Shown here piece by piece: positions 1 through 11,817 of a stretch of DNA of 64,000 bases. Position 1 is the stretch's first letter, and each line of letters begins with the position of its first letter. Made by a program: the position numbers and the translations under genes. The stretch is from Straminergon stramineum (taxonomy: Eukaryota; Streptophyta; Bryopsida; Hypnales; Calliergonaceae): assembly GCA_963920665.1 (NCBI GenBank), contig OY987269.1, positions 11,968,501-12,032,500 on the forward strand, written 5' to 3'. Below the pieces are notes generated by a model, which made no database searches, was not told where the DNA came from, and saw nothing but the letters and a program-made list of their open reading frames with translations.

Positions 1-21
1 GGCTGCTCTGCTCATCGCCAT
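1..21 (-). CDS. Possible 5' end of a gene leaving the window
   Basis: On the minus strand an ATG at 21-19 opens a frame reading M-A-M-S-R-A-A up to the window edge. The upstream sequence (38-61) contains an AAACCCTAG/CTAGGGTTT box, which is frequent in plant 5' UTRs and proximal promoters, and GC content drops sharply after about 150, as expected for the edge of a gene. The MAxSRA-like beginning would suit a transit peptide, but seven codons cannot identify anything. It may equally be a chance ATG. Confidence 0.3.
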
Positions 22-60
22 GGCTACACTGCGAAACGCGAGAATTGTTCCAAACCCTAG

Positions 61-1747
61 TGCGAGCTCACTCACTTCACGTTGAGGAACCTCGCCTTAC
101 AATCACAAAACGAAGAGCATCTCCAACGTTGCGGTAAAAGTTCATCACGTCAAAACACAGGGTCACTTTTTTTTTCCCGGTCACTTTCTTTAAAACTTTT
201 TTTGAGATGTTTATCCTTGTTATTCTTTTTTGGTCTAAATATTGTCAAATTTTTACAGATACTGTGGTCAGAACTTTAAAGAGAAAAATTTAATATTTAA
301 CCATAATTATTGTATAGTAACTTCATTGATATTTTGATGTAAATTGTCAGAAATTTCATTATAGCTACTTCAATAATAATTGTCAATTTTTGAAGTCATT
401 CCCATGAAATATGAGAAATAGGAATAAATGGAAAGGCTACATGCAAGTGGCTATCAATATTAATTTCTAATTAATTGTACATCTCTTAGTCTGTATACAA
501 GAACACAAACAATCACCATCATATATCATGTTCATTTCATATTTGTTGAAGAAAAAATAGTATCACGTTCAATACAATATCTGGTGACATATAAAAATAT
601 AAGAATTAACAAAAAAAAATATTATGGAATTTTCTTATAACAAAATGCTATAATGCTTTCTATCAAATATAATGACTTGAGTACAATTTAACCTAGAAAG
701 GACACTGAGGACGTTTAGTGTCCAATGAATGACAAGGCATTCTTCTGTGCAAGACAAAAATTCAACTATTCATCCTTGGGATTAGTGGTGGAAAGTGGAG
801 ATCTTCTACAATACTTTGACTTCAAATGAGCTCTTTTGATTTTTTTAATACCAATTATTCCCATGATTTCAAAAATGATGATTTCTACATGGACCCCCCG
901 TGTCCTTCTAGGGTTAAGAACTACTTCTCAATTTTCTTTTGCAATCTTTCAACAAAACTGTACTTTCAACATCTTTAGAGGTGGCAATCAACAAGAGTCA
1001 AATTAGTAAGGGTATTATGTTAAAAGACGTCTTTTAAATAAAATTTGAAGGCTTAGAGAAGAACAATTTAAAATACTTCTACTTAAATCCCATGTCCATA
1101 TTTTGAGTGATGAACAATGTGCTTCAAGTTGTTGTTTTGTCCAAATACTTTCTCATGTTTCCAAAACATTTCTTTAATCTTTAAAAATACATCCTTTCTT
1201 TATGCCCAATTTCATGAAACCAAGGTAAATCATATTTGCACAAAAATATCATAAAAAATTATGCAAAAATCCAAAAATGAATTTAGGTGATAAAGGGTTA
1301 ATCTAGTGACGATTTTGAAGACTACAAATGTCTTATGAATGACTACCAAGGGTTTAGTAGAAACAAAGGATGCACCTATCCATCCTTCAACAATTCTTCA
1401 ATTTCATTTCTTTTCAACTAGATCAAGTAGTTATATTGTGCAAACACAAATCTTTCTCTTAAACTTCCCAATCAACTTTTGCATTTTAGGCTTTAGATGT
1501 GTCCATTAATGACACCACACTCTCAAGGGTTAATGTTCATATAATTAAGGCTCCAATTTCTTGAAAAATAAATAAAATAAATGAAAAATTCTATAAATTA
1601 TAGAAGCAGTTGCTAAACCAATTTTTCCTACTTTAATTAATTATTCGACATGAAATGCTAACCTTGACAACTGGACAAGATAATAATTCAAGTTTGATTA
1701 CCTTGGTGATAGGGTTGTATCCTTACACAATCAAAATGGAGCATAAT
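61..1747. other. AT-rich intergenic spacer
   Basis: No coding potential is seen. The sequence is AT-rich with frequent stops in all frames and no recognisable protein fragment. Short open frames here (82-279, 1688-1870) have no family resemblance and start in low-complexity sequence. Confidence 0.6.
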
Positions 1748-2261
1748 AGGGGTAGTCACACCTTCTCCAAGAATGAAATTTCTATGAAAAATGAAAAGTT
1801 GAAGAGTGAAAAGAGGAACAAATAGGGAGCCATTATGCATGAAGAAGGTGTGACACTCCTTTTGTGTCATTGCAAGAATGAAAATGGGAACCAGAGAGAA
1901 GCACTTGACCTACCGAGAGGATCAATGCAGTAAAGAGCCATGAATAGTGGTGAAGAGATGAAGTTTGAGGTGAGGATTTGATTGAGCCATGATTTGTGGA
2001 ATGGATTTTGGATAATGACTCTTTTGAGTTGATGTTGGAGTGTGACTAAGGTGAAAACAGCTCACGGAGAGTAAAAGATATAGTAAAAGCTTTTATGAAG
2101 AATTGTTCTCTATGCCCATTCTTCACCTCCAGAAGAGAAGAATGACCATTCTCAATCTTCAAAGAATGTGACCTGCTCAAGCCACAGAGAGCCATTGCGA
2201 GAGCACCATATCCCCATTCGTTGAAGATTGAGAATGGAGAGAAGAAGGTGTGACTACCCCT
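1748..2261. mobile_element. MITE-like element with 19-bp terminal inverted repeats
   Basis: The stretch starts with AGGGGTAGTCACACCTTCT (1748-1766) and ends with its exact reverse complement (2243-2261). It is flanked on both sides by AAT (1745-1747 and 2262-2264), a likely 3-bp target duplication. A second inverted pair of 17 bp (2146-2162 and 2221-2237) lies subterminally at the right end. There is no transposase and the length is only 514 bp, so it would be non-autonomous. A 3-bp duplication suits PIF/Harbinger or CACTA-type mechanisms, but the superfamily is not certain. It ends about 290 bp before the GRXS16 start codon and therefore lies in its presumptive promoter. Confidence 0.65.
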
Positions 2262-2273
2262 AATGATTCAAGG

Positions 2274-2326
2274 ATCTGACGTTGAAATCCATGGTCATAG
2301 GATCTGACGTTGGAATCCACGGTCAT
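2274..2326 (+). repeat. Short tandem duplication upstream of the GRXS16 gene
   Basis: A unit of about 27-28 bp beginning GGATCTGACGTTG and ending GGTCATA occurs twice in direct order. Each copy contains TGACGT, the core of a bZIP/as-1-like site. Whether it is regulatory is inference; the duplication itself is visible in the sequence. Confidence 0.5.
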
Positions 2327-2550
2327 AGGCTCTGTCCTCACAACAGCAACTGGGTTGAGACTAAGAACAGACCAGCAGGCAACACATGGCTGGACTGCAC
2401 TAAAGGCACCCCAGTCCCCCCTCGAGTCTTTTGGATATGGAGTTATGAATTTCCCACCCGAAGTCCGAAAGAGACCGATGAAGCCGAACTGACGCTGGGA
2501 ACCGTGAATTTAGGTTTACCTTGAATTGAGTTCTTTGAAGTTCTGCAGAC

Positions 2551-4694
2551 ATGGCCTCAGCTATGGCGTCTCCTTTGGCGACGACGCTCGTCATTGGAGC
2601 TCGCCCCACTCCCCTTGCAATTACTGCCCGTTCGTCTCGACACCTCCCCTCAACCTCCTCTGCTTCTGCAGTCCGATTCTCCTCGTTCCGGTGTGGAATT
2701 CCCTTGCGGCAAATTCCAGTGGTGGCAAGAACCTCGCGGACGCACGCTCCTGTTTCTTGTTCCTTGCAGAAGTTGGCGGAGGTGGAACCCGTGGAGCTCA
2801 CGGACAAGGCTTCAGCGGTGATCCCTGCTGCTCCGGGAATTTACGCGGTGTATGATAAGGCGGGCGACTTGCAGTACGTCGGGTTGTCGCGACGGGTGTC
2901 AGCCAGCTTGCAGTCGCATGTGAGGGATCTCCCCGAGCTCTGTGCGTCTGTTAAGGTAACTTAGAGCTCCTCTTGTTGTTATCGTGTGGATTAGATTTCT
3001 TTTGGTCATGGCACGGGTTTCTGTTTTGGAATGTGGTTTTTGGAAATTCGAGGAGTGGATAATTTAAATTACAATCGTCGCCGTCGTCCTTATCGTCTTC
3101 CATGGCGACACGATAAGGTTTACTCAATTAGGCCTTTTCGTTAGGATGAGAGTTATCCTGTGAGGCATTACTAATATTTAGCAGCTTTGAATTTAGGTTG
3201 AGTTTTAGCTATGCTGCGATGTTGAGATTTCTTCCATAGGCCTTTCGTTATCCTGTCTTGAAGCAAGCCTATTATTTAGTAGCTTTGAATCTAGGTTGAG
3301 TTTTTTAATGCAATTGGATGTTGTCGGTGCATCTGTCATTCACTTCGTATCTTCCTCTCTTCGTATCTACCGGCACCACAGGAGGAAGGGGCTCGTTAAT
3401 ATTGGATATTCTCTAGAAGAATTAGGGCGCAGGATAGACTAGTTAAGAAATGCTTGGGCAGAATGATCGTCATTCGTTTGGATGGAGACAAATCTGGCTT
3501 CTGTGATCATTCAAAACGATGATTTGTCATCTAGCACTTCAGGGAAGGCGGTCGATCACAGCGCGGTAATTTTGATCCCAGAGTGCTTTCCTTTCTTGGT
3601 ACAGTTTGCAGTAGTTAATGCGCCTGAGCGAGCAGCTCTTACGGATGCATGGAAGGCATGGATGGAGGAACACATTAACAATGGAGGAAACCTCCCGCCT
3701 GGGAATGTTTCGGGCAACACAACTTGGACTGCAAAGAAAGCTCGGTCAGCTAAGCCTGAAATTAAACTAACACCTGGGGCCCATGTGAAGCTCAATGTTC
3801 CAATTGAGGCTCTGATAGACAAAGTTGTGAAAGACCTAAATGTCGTGGCCTTCATCAAGGGCACGCGCACCGCACCACAGTGCGGATTTTCACATCGAGT
3901 ATTGACGATTCTGAATGAGCAAGGCGTAGACTACGAAGTTCTGAATGTGTTGGATGAAGACCATAATCCTGGTGTTAGGGAGGCTATCAAGAAGTACAGT
4001 CAGTGGCCAACAATACCCCAGGTGAGTCTATCTGGCCGTGATACCCATAATTCGACAAAACTAAGCGAGTGACGGACTGCACATTCCCTTTGCATAGTGT
4101 ATCTACCTGGAGAAGAATATGTTGTAATACGTGTCTAACCAAGGGCACTAAGGTGGTGGTTACTATTTGAGTGACTCTGCATTTGAACATGTGTACGAGT
4201 GTGGTTGTTGGGAGATGTAAAGAGCTTTGGAGATATCTCCGGCACAAGAGCCAAATCTGTTGAGATCAAATATATATCACGATGTAGGAATTCTTATGTA
4301 ATTATTAAAAGTGGGAAGTTGTAGATCACCATAAGTGACAATTGACGTCTCCATTTTCATTTAAAGATTAGTGGCCACAGAGACGTTGCCAAGTCGTGCT
4401 TGCACCACTTGCTAGTAAGTCCAACCAATTGTATGAATAGGTGACTGTTGGTAAGAGGGGTCAGTATTAGAGACGGAATCATGGCTTAAACGGTTTTACC
4501 ATCTTCTACCTTATAGTCTGTGGAGAGTGTATTACATAGTACTCAGTAACTTTTTTGGCTGAAATTACTTTTGAGTCTATTGATTCCCTTTCTTTTTTCT
4601 GCAGCTGTATGTGAAGGGAGAGTTCGTGGGTGGAGCTGATGTGTTGGACGAGTTGTTACAGAGCGGGGAGCTAAAAGAGTTATTTAAACAGTAG
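2551..4694 (+). CDS. GRXS16: Monothiol glutaredoxin S16-like, chloroplastic (GIY-YIG + CGFS glutaredoxin)
   Basis: Three exons in phase 0: 2551-2955, 3605-4021 and 4605-4694, with GT-AG introns, giving 303 aa (Arabidopsis GRXS16 is about 290 aa). Residues 1-75 are rich in Ser, Ala and Arg with few acidic residues, as in a plastid transit peptide. Residues about 90-135 hold the GIY-YIG-type fold (GIYAVY at 96, QYVGLS at 108). Residues about 195-303 are the glutaredoxin domain, with the monothiol site CGFS at 228-231, the WPTIPQLYVKGEFVGG segment (268-284) and the glutathione-binding GG. The GIY-YIG plus CGFS fusion is specific to the GRXS16 family of photosynthetic eukaryotes. CGFS glutaredoxins bind or transfer 2Fe-2S clusters with glutathione, and the plant N-terminal domain has reported nuclease activity under redox control. 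The start is the first ATG after a short leader, with a second Met at codon 5. No break was seen. Confidence 0.95.
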
Positions 4695-6913
4695 CTGGAG
4701 AACATGCTTTTCATGTTTTGTGATAGAGATTAGAAATAGTTGCTAGAGAGAAAATGAGTGTCCCAATTTTGCAATCTCATGGCGAATTTCCTCTAGAAAG
4801 CGTGTGGTATCAGCGATTAATGAGACATTCGGTCACTACTACAGGTGTATCATGCTTCCCTTGCGGGCTATAAGATTGCTCCACACTACATTCAGAAATC
4901 TTCAACTTAATTTTATCCCAGGAATTAGTGTGGGCAATCTAATAACCGTTTAGTAGATGGGGGCTGTATTGACTTCTGGAGTTCGATTATTGACTCTCGG
5001 ACTGTCCATGTACAGTACAGCTACTCTTGTAAGATTGTTAACCCCTAAGGTCCCAAGAGTCTCCTCGGGGGACTCTAGGAGTCAAATTTTGACGTGGTTT
5101 TTTGAAACTTTTCTAGGAGATGGGGTGTCCGAAGACCTTTGTGAGTATATATTTTATCTTCAAATCCGATTCCTGGTCAACAAATTATGGCATTTTGGGG
5201 GGTAACTGGGCATCACGGGCATACTGGTTCTGATTGACTTTGGTTAGGGTAGGTGCGAAGGGCACGAGCAACTTGGGAATGGGGGCAGCGGATGCAGGAA
5301 GGAGGCCCGCGGCCATGGCAGCGATTGGCGGGCGATTGGAGGGACGAGCCTTCGACTGGGGGTTGCCAGGAGATGGAGCTCAACGGTCGGTGAAGCCGCA
5401 TCAGGCCGGCCTGAAGACAACGGCGCGGTGGTGTTTACAGAGCGACCGCGGGTGCCTTAGTTTTCCTCCTGAAAATGGAAAAATTTCACAATTTGAATAC
5501 AACAATCCTTTGGAGTCACACGCATTGGATTGCTCTAACACAATCCTTAAGACATTGCGCACCCCGGATTTTCACGAAATTGTGGAAAAAAAAAGTCAAT
5601 TACACGGTTTTTAATGGCAATAAAACTTCAAGTTGAATCCCACAAATGTCCTAAACTAGGCAATTAGGTGGGCAGAATTAACAAATGACTACCCATTTTG
5701 CAGCATCTAGCTGTAGAAATAACAAGAAATAACAATCAGCACTTATCACTCTAAAATTTTCACCCTAATAACACACCACCTCCTTCAATCATGCAACTCC
5801 AACTCATGTTTAGGATGCAATTTTAGCACAATTTAAGAGCTCTTCATCAAACTCTTGTCTACCAAGCTAATCATGAAAGATAGTACAAACTATTTGACAC
5901 TAGAAGTGTGCAATTCCGTAGATTCCATCTCTTACATTGAACCAAGTTTGTAAGTGAAGGAAAGTACTAGAGGAATGTAATCACTATTACATTGACATTA
6001 TAAATGCCTCCTCCAGCTTCTACATCTAATATCTTTCAGTCTAAATGATCAAAATTGATGAAATTCTTGCCAAATTATCTTGTAGAAGTCTAAAATAATG
6101 AGTTTAAGGTTGAATTTGCAAAAATTTATTTTTTGATCTTTATGGATCATTGCATTAGAAATGGCAGTTTTAAATGGGTTTTGAGCAAGAAAAGGCCATA
6201 GGACTTTAGGGGTTAAGTGTTGTTTTTGGTCTCATGCTTGATTGAATAAATAAATGTGTAGGTTGATTCAATTGTAAATTTGGATATGGTACTTCCATTC
6301 CACTACTCACTTCTTTGCAAGTTACTCCCAAAGATTCATTGTTTGAAAAAATTTATGATAATTTTACATAATGCTACACCAAGTGAATCTCTCCTAGAGA
6401 CTACACAATTGACCTAATTAGAATGTTAGGATTTAGGACTCCAAGAGAAGCTGGTTCAAGAATATCATTCCACTAAAAAAAAAATGGACTTACACATTGA
6501 AGAAAGAAGAATTGCATTGTATCCAATTTGATTACAAATCTCAAATTAGAGATCAAGAATCATGGATCTTAACACCGTTAACCCTTCAAGGCTCAAGCAA
6601 TTTCTATACTTTTTCACAAGTTTGAACTTTGATTGATAGTGTGCATGCATTGTACATCAAGCTTGTTGCATGATGTCTATTATACTTTTCAACTCCCCCC
6701 TTCAATATGAACATCATAATATGAAATTCCTTAAGATATACTTCTTAGAATGTAGGAATATAAAGTTATAACTTTGACTAGTTCAACAAGTGAAAGGCTC
6801 AAAAATGGTTCCTTTGGCCTTGAGGGGTTAAGAGATGCAACCCCCCATGACTAAGGTAGTTACCAAAATGCTTTGATTATTGGATCAATAGGTGCAATTT
6901 TTGTTCCCACAAT
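4695..6913. other. Intergenic spacer with a GC-rich island at about 5225-5465
   Basis: Mostly AT-rich non-coding sequence. The exception is about 240 bp at 5225-5465, markedly GC-rich and containing two overlapping opposite open frames (5234-5614 + and 5213-5401 -). Neither product shows a motif I recognise. It could be a relic of a gene 5' end carried by a transposon, or a small GC-rich unique sequence. Confidence 0.5.
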
Positions 6914-7135
6914 CACTACAAGAGAAAGGGGTGTTTAAAGTGAGTTTTTAAGTATAGTCCTAGATATAAGATTATAATTAATGACCTTACAGGAGATTTT
7001 TAGAAAAAATTTACGAAAAACTCTAGTATTTTTAGTAAATTTTTACTAAAAATCTCCTTAAAGGTCAATACTTATAATCTTATGTCTAGGACTATACTTA
7101 AAAACTCACTTTAAACACTCCTTTCTCTTGTAGTG
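6914..7135. mobile_element. CACTA-like hairpin MITE
   Basis: The element begins CACTACAAGAGAAAGG and ends CCTTTCTCTTGTAGTG, close to the CACTACAAGAAA termini of En/Spm-type transposons. Almost the whole 222 bp folds on itself: the two arms of about 100 bp are near-complementary through to a short centre around 7020-7030. Flanks are AAT on the left and CAT on the right, an imperfect 3-bp duplication. There is no coding capacity. Confidence 0.75.
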
Positions 7136-7618
7136 CATTGAACAATCAAGTCATCCATTGGTCACTTTTCAACCCCATCGTCCTTTAACCCCTATGTATT
7201 AAAGTAGATGTTTTTGGACTATATGAAAATAGGATTTTTGGAATACAAGGTTCATCAAATATTATTATCCTAAAAATTTGTACAATGGATCCTCTCATAA
7301 ATTGCAAATTCCTACTCATCAGTAAGTTGACTTCAAATCTTAAGGATAAAAAATTCAATAACTGAGTAGTTCTCAAATTATTCTAGATTTTCTAGATCCA
7401 ACAAAAAAAGCTCCTCACTTATGTAGTTCTCTCTGCAATGCTCAGGGGTTAAAGGTTAATACTAGAAGAACATGGCCCCTATGACCAAAGTAGTCACCAA
7501 AATACCCCAATTATTAATTCAATAGGTTTATTTTCGGTTTCTATAGTTAACAATGAAATCATCTATCAAACTTGCAACATTCTTATAGGGTTAATTTAGA
7601 AATGCATGCTTTTGTCTT

Positions 7619-8403
7619 GATAACTTCATAACATTATAAAGCAAGTCCAAATGTATTGCACTATTAAATTGCTAAGAGCAAAATATTTTGCAACTAACAA
7701 ACTCTTTAAGGTAAATCAGCCCATTGTTGTCAGATGACCCGTAGTGGTCACCTAGCAAGTCACCCCATTGTGGGATTTTTCAGACCCCATCATGGGTTTT
7801 ATTAGTAAATAAGATTTGGACCACAATCAATGTCTTACCTAACAATAATGGAGTGATTAGTGACTGCATTAGCAACTTCTAACTTTTTAGTGTAATTTCA
7901 TTGTAAGAAGTGACTTTTTTGGGCCTTTCACATTAGAAATTATTGTGACTGCTTTAGGTGTGTAAGATGAGCATGATGGATACAGATTTTGTTCGTTTTG
8001 GGGTAGTCTACAGACTCTTATGAGCCATGATGGGTTAAACACTTCAAAAATTCATAGCAAATTCTTACTTTGTCAAAAAAAAATATAATTTCATATGCTC
8101 TCACTGTTTCTCACACTTGTGTTTATGTGGAAAAAAAATGAAAAAATTTCAGCCATGGCATGAGTACGAACTCCTAATTCTGACCACAATGGGCTGTTTT
8201 ACCTTACATCAAGCAAGTACAGATAAACAAGGTGCATTCTCTCCATTACACTACTCACCAAATAACACGTGTAATGGAGAGAATGCACCTTGTTTATCTG
8301 TACTTGCTTGATGTAAAGAGTTTGTTAGTTGCAAAATATTTTGCTTGTAGCAGTTTAATAGTGCAATACATTTGGACTTGCTTTATAATGTTATGAAGTT
8401 ATC
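7619..8403. repeat. Large palindrome (foldback element) interrupted by a MITE
   Basis: The arms are 7619-7708 plus 8204-8256 on the left and 8268-8403 on the right. The right arm is one continuous inverted copy, whereas the left arm is split by about 495 bp (7709-8203). With the interruption removed, the palindrome has arms of about 140 bp around a loop of about 11 bp. There is no coding sequence. The end sequence GATAACTTCATAAC is not assignable to a named superfamily. Confidence 0.8.
7709..8203. mobile_element. MITE inserted in the palindrome arm, TTA target duplication
   Basis: The termini are GGTAAATCAGCCCATTG (from 7710) and CAATGGGCTGTTTTACC (to 8203), inverted with one mismatch. The uninterrupted opposite arm reads ACTCTTTACATCAAG at the corresponding site, while the interrupted arm has TTA on both sides (7706-7708 and 8204-8206). 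The insertion therefore duplicated TTA, as PIF/Harbinger (Tourist) elements do. It is about 495 bp with no transposase. One extra A at the left junction makes the exact boundary uncertain by 1 bp. Confidence 0.75.
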
Positions 8404-9560
8404 GAGATCGGTTGTCTACAGGTTCACCAATACATGTTCTTAAACCTCTGGTTCACAGTTTCTGAAATCAATTACTTAACCCCTCATCACCTGAAGTCCA
8501 AACATGTGTAAAAGCATCCTTGCTTATCAAGTGCTAAAAGTCTGAATTTCAGTGAAGTATGAAAATCTCAACCATACAATCTTGTAGTGTGCATGTTATA
8601 GATGGTGTGAAAAAAATTTGGGGTCATTTGACCATATAGATTGGAAGATTATAATGTTTTAATGTTGAAAAAAGATGCTGAAATTTTCTTAAAAGCACAT
8701 TTGGAGGTGAAATTCGATTTCTAAACCTCCTCAAATGAAAAAAATTTAAACTAAAAAGTAATTCAAAACCAAAAGACAAAAACTTTGGTAAAAAAAATAT
8801 CATTCAAGTGACTCATTGTGTCTGCAAAATTGTTTTGAAATGTCAAAAAAACAGTGAAAAAAGTAGCAAAAAATGACATCTATGGTTAAATCTACCTTTA
8901 CTAAAATGCTTCTCAGTCACTCATTACCTCTTGGATTGATATGAAATTTTAAACACACAAACTAGACTACTATGTAAAACTTTTCCAACAAACATTATTG
9001 AAAACGGACCGCATATGAAGAAGTTATAAGCTGCGGAAGTTCATTGTTATGCAAAAATATCTGGACTTTGAATTTCGACTTGCTCCCAAACATTCAAAAC
9101 AACTTGGATTGACATGAAAATTTTACCACAATAACTAGACCTTTAGATGAACAAAACCCAACAAATTTTATTGAAAAAAAACATTTTATAAAACATTTAC
9201 AAGCCCCCGAAGTTGCAGCCATCAGAATGCAATGTGGTGAACTCAAATTGAACCTGTGAACTTCGAAGGGCTCTCAAAAACTTAGTACATCTTTTATTGA
9301 TCTGAAAATTTTACCAGTGAAACTAGACTAATATGCGCAACTTTCCCAACAAGTCTTATTGAATTTGGACATCAGATGCAAAAGTAACAGCACTTTGAAT
9401 TTGACTGCCAGACAGTGTGAGTACACTTTTCGTCCCCTCATGCGATGAGGGGTTAACCAACCCATTCCAAAGAATGATAACACAAGATCGGTTGTCTACA
9501 GTTTCAACCAAGACAGTGAATAGGGAATTTGTAGCCAAATTCGCCACTCCATGTTCGTCT
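8404..9560. repeat. Spacer containing a diverged ~180-bp tandem repeat (8932-9405)
   Basis: Three related units start near 8932, 9103 and 9293. Each reads roughly TTGATxTGAAAATTTTA, then AACTAGAC, then CAACAAxxxTTATTGAA, and ends with a GAAGTT or similar stretch. The spacing is 171 and 190 bp. A 16-bp word GATCGGTTGTCTACAG occurs on both sides of the block (about 8406 and 9487), so the block may sit inside an older element. No coding sequence is seen. Confidence 0.55.
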
Positions 9561-9907
9561 GCAATTTAACTTAAATTGGGCTGCTGTTGCTCGATCATTT
9601 CGTTCGCCTTGCTGCGACATTCCCATTGCATCCATTCAAACCTGCCATCCGCGATCGTTTCGTTTCGACTGAGGGCCATTCATTCGGGATCCACCTGTTT
9701 CGGCAGACCGACCGCATCAGGAGCGCTTAACAAGTTTCTGGGTGTCAGTATCTTGTTATTGTTTTCAGGTTCAGTACTATCTTTCACCTTCCGCATGCAT
9801 GAGTTCTTTCCCTCTCTCCTTCGATTGGTCGCGGGAATTGTATTCATGTTTGTTTTCCAATTCTCCATGGACATGCTACAAACAGGAGCGAGAGGTTTTG
9901 GAACAGA

Positions 9908-11817
9908 ATGGGAAGCGTCGTGGTTTCGACGCCTCAATGTGGCCTCTCCGTCCCCACCTTCCGCACGAGAAGAAGCAGGACCGAATTCGTGCGGGATTTC
10001 GTCTCTGTTTCGCAGAGCTTTTTCTCTGGCAGGGGCAGCGGTCACTTAGCGGTTGTGGGTTTTGGACTGAAAAGCGATAATGATGCTATGGGATGGACGG
10101 GGGAGAGACGGTACGACAGCAAACTCGAGGGACCGCGTGCTGCGGTGTTCCCATTTCTACAGGGGAAGAAGGATAAGGAAGTGGTGAAGAAGGAGCTCTT
10201 GGACGCCATAGCTCCGTTGCAGAGAGGCGCGGAGGCCAGTGACGAGGACATTGCCCGTGTGGACAAGGTGTGTGGAATTCAGTGTGAAGACGAATGAGTT
10301 TGAATTCAAGAGGGATTGAAAGAATTTGACATTCTACGTTGTTCCAGTAATAAAATGAAAAGGTTGTTCGGGAAGAAGTGATGCTTGTCATAGCGGGTGG
10401 TTCTCACGCACAATAATCTCACGGAATTTGAACAAGCAGTCGAATAGGCCAGGGCCAATCTAATTTGTACCCTAAATCGGCTGTAGGAGCGTGCTGTGAG
10501 TAATTCTGAAGGAGCATGTTTTTCACTTGAGTACAAAATTATTATGTATTTGGTGCACGCAGATTGCACGGGAGCTGGAAGCTTTGAACCCCACCAAAAA
10601 TCCTCTCGAGTCACCATTTCTCAATGGAAAATGGGAACTCCTCTACACGACCTCTTCTAGTCTTTTGAAGAAGGAGGTATGGTGTTGAGGTCTGGGCACT
10701 GATTTTTAGCCGATCTTCTCATCGGAGATTCTCATGTGCTCAATTGAACTTTCAGATACTTGGGGTATCGATTTTGCCTGAATTTCTAAGTACACTGCCA
10801 CTTGCTTTTGAGTCTTGAAGTGATGCTGTTGAGAAGGGACTTTTATTTCTAAAGCATTGAAGGTTAGTTTTATAATTTTGAATATCTGCAGAGGGTCAAA
10901 TTTCTGAGGCCCAATGGCGCCATCTATCAAGCCATCAACGCCGACACTTTGCGAGCACAGAACGTGGAAACGTGGCCTTACTTCAACTCTGTACGTAAAG
11001 AGAAACGTGCAAGAAAGGAGCTACCCACTTGGATGTTATTTTCTATTAGGAATGCAAGTGCCTTTATGTGCTCTTAATCTTCCATTTCTCTTATCGAAGT
11101 CTGAAAGTATTATTGGTTCTGGTGCGGTAATTATCGTGTTTGTAGTCGGTACTGGGTATTGTTTTACATCTCAAACTTCTTTCATTCTGTAGGTCACAGC
11201 AAACTTAGAACCTGTCAACTCCAGGAAAGTGATCGTCAAGTTTGATGTCTTCAAAATTGGTGGATTAGTAAGTGTGTTTCTTACTGCGCATAAACCTCTC
11301 TTTTCTTCAGTATGGATATTAATACCTAACATCCCTGCAGCTTTCATGCGGCATGCTTTCGTCTGGCCGTGATGATTTGAGCAAATGCGGCATCCCTGAT
11401 TATTTTGTATGGCAATCTCCTGCAGATTAGCGTGAAGGCTCCAGGGCGGGCTCGAGGAGAGCTTGAGGTCACATATTTGGATGATGAATTGCGGTAAGTT
11501 CATATCATGAAAGATTTGCTCTTACTATTGACCACAATTCTCCGTGTTATCAAGAGGTGATCCTTTTCATAACGTCCATGCAAATCCTATATTTCTGATT
11601 GAACCAGTTTGTGTTGTATCACATTTTAGATGAAGAGTAGTGTGATGTTGTCATGAATACCAATGAAAAGTGAACTGAAATCTGCATCTGTTTCATGCAT
11701 GCTAATTTTAACTGAAGGCTGTTGGTGTTATGGTATATGGACAGCCTCTCACGGGGAGATAAAGGGAACCTCTTTGTGCTTATCATGGACGACCCCACAT
11801 ACAGAATTCCCGTTTGA
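9908..11817 (+). CDS. Plastid-lipid-associated protein / fibrillin (FBN3-like, PAP4/PAP5 group)
   Basis: Six exons: 9908-10267, 10563-10676, 10892-10990, 11193-11267, 11426-11493 and 11745-11817. All introns are GT-AG with matching phases, and the product is 262 aa. Residues 1-85 form a Ser/Arg-rich presumptive transit peptide. The PAP/fibrillin domain follows: [18 protein letters not shown], then [16 protein letters not shown] at about 142-157, [33 protein letters not shown], and a C-terminal [10 protein letters not shown]...DDPTYRIPV. The C-terminal signature and exon pattern best match fibrillin 3. Fibrillins coat plastoglobules or associate with thylakoids and bind lipids, carotenoids or quinones. 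The 9908 ATG was chosen because it is the first in this frame and gives a transit-like N terminus; upstream ATGs lie in other frames. A GC-rich leader (about 9560-9907) precedes it. Confidence 0.9.
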
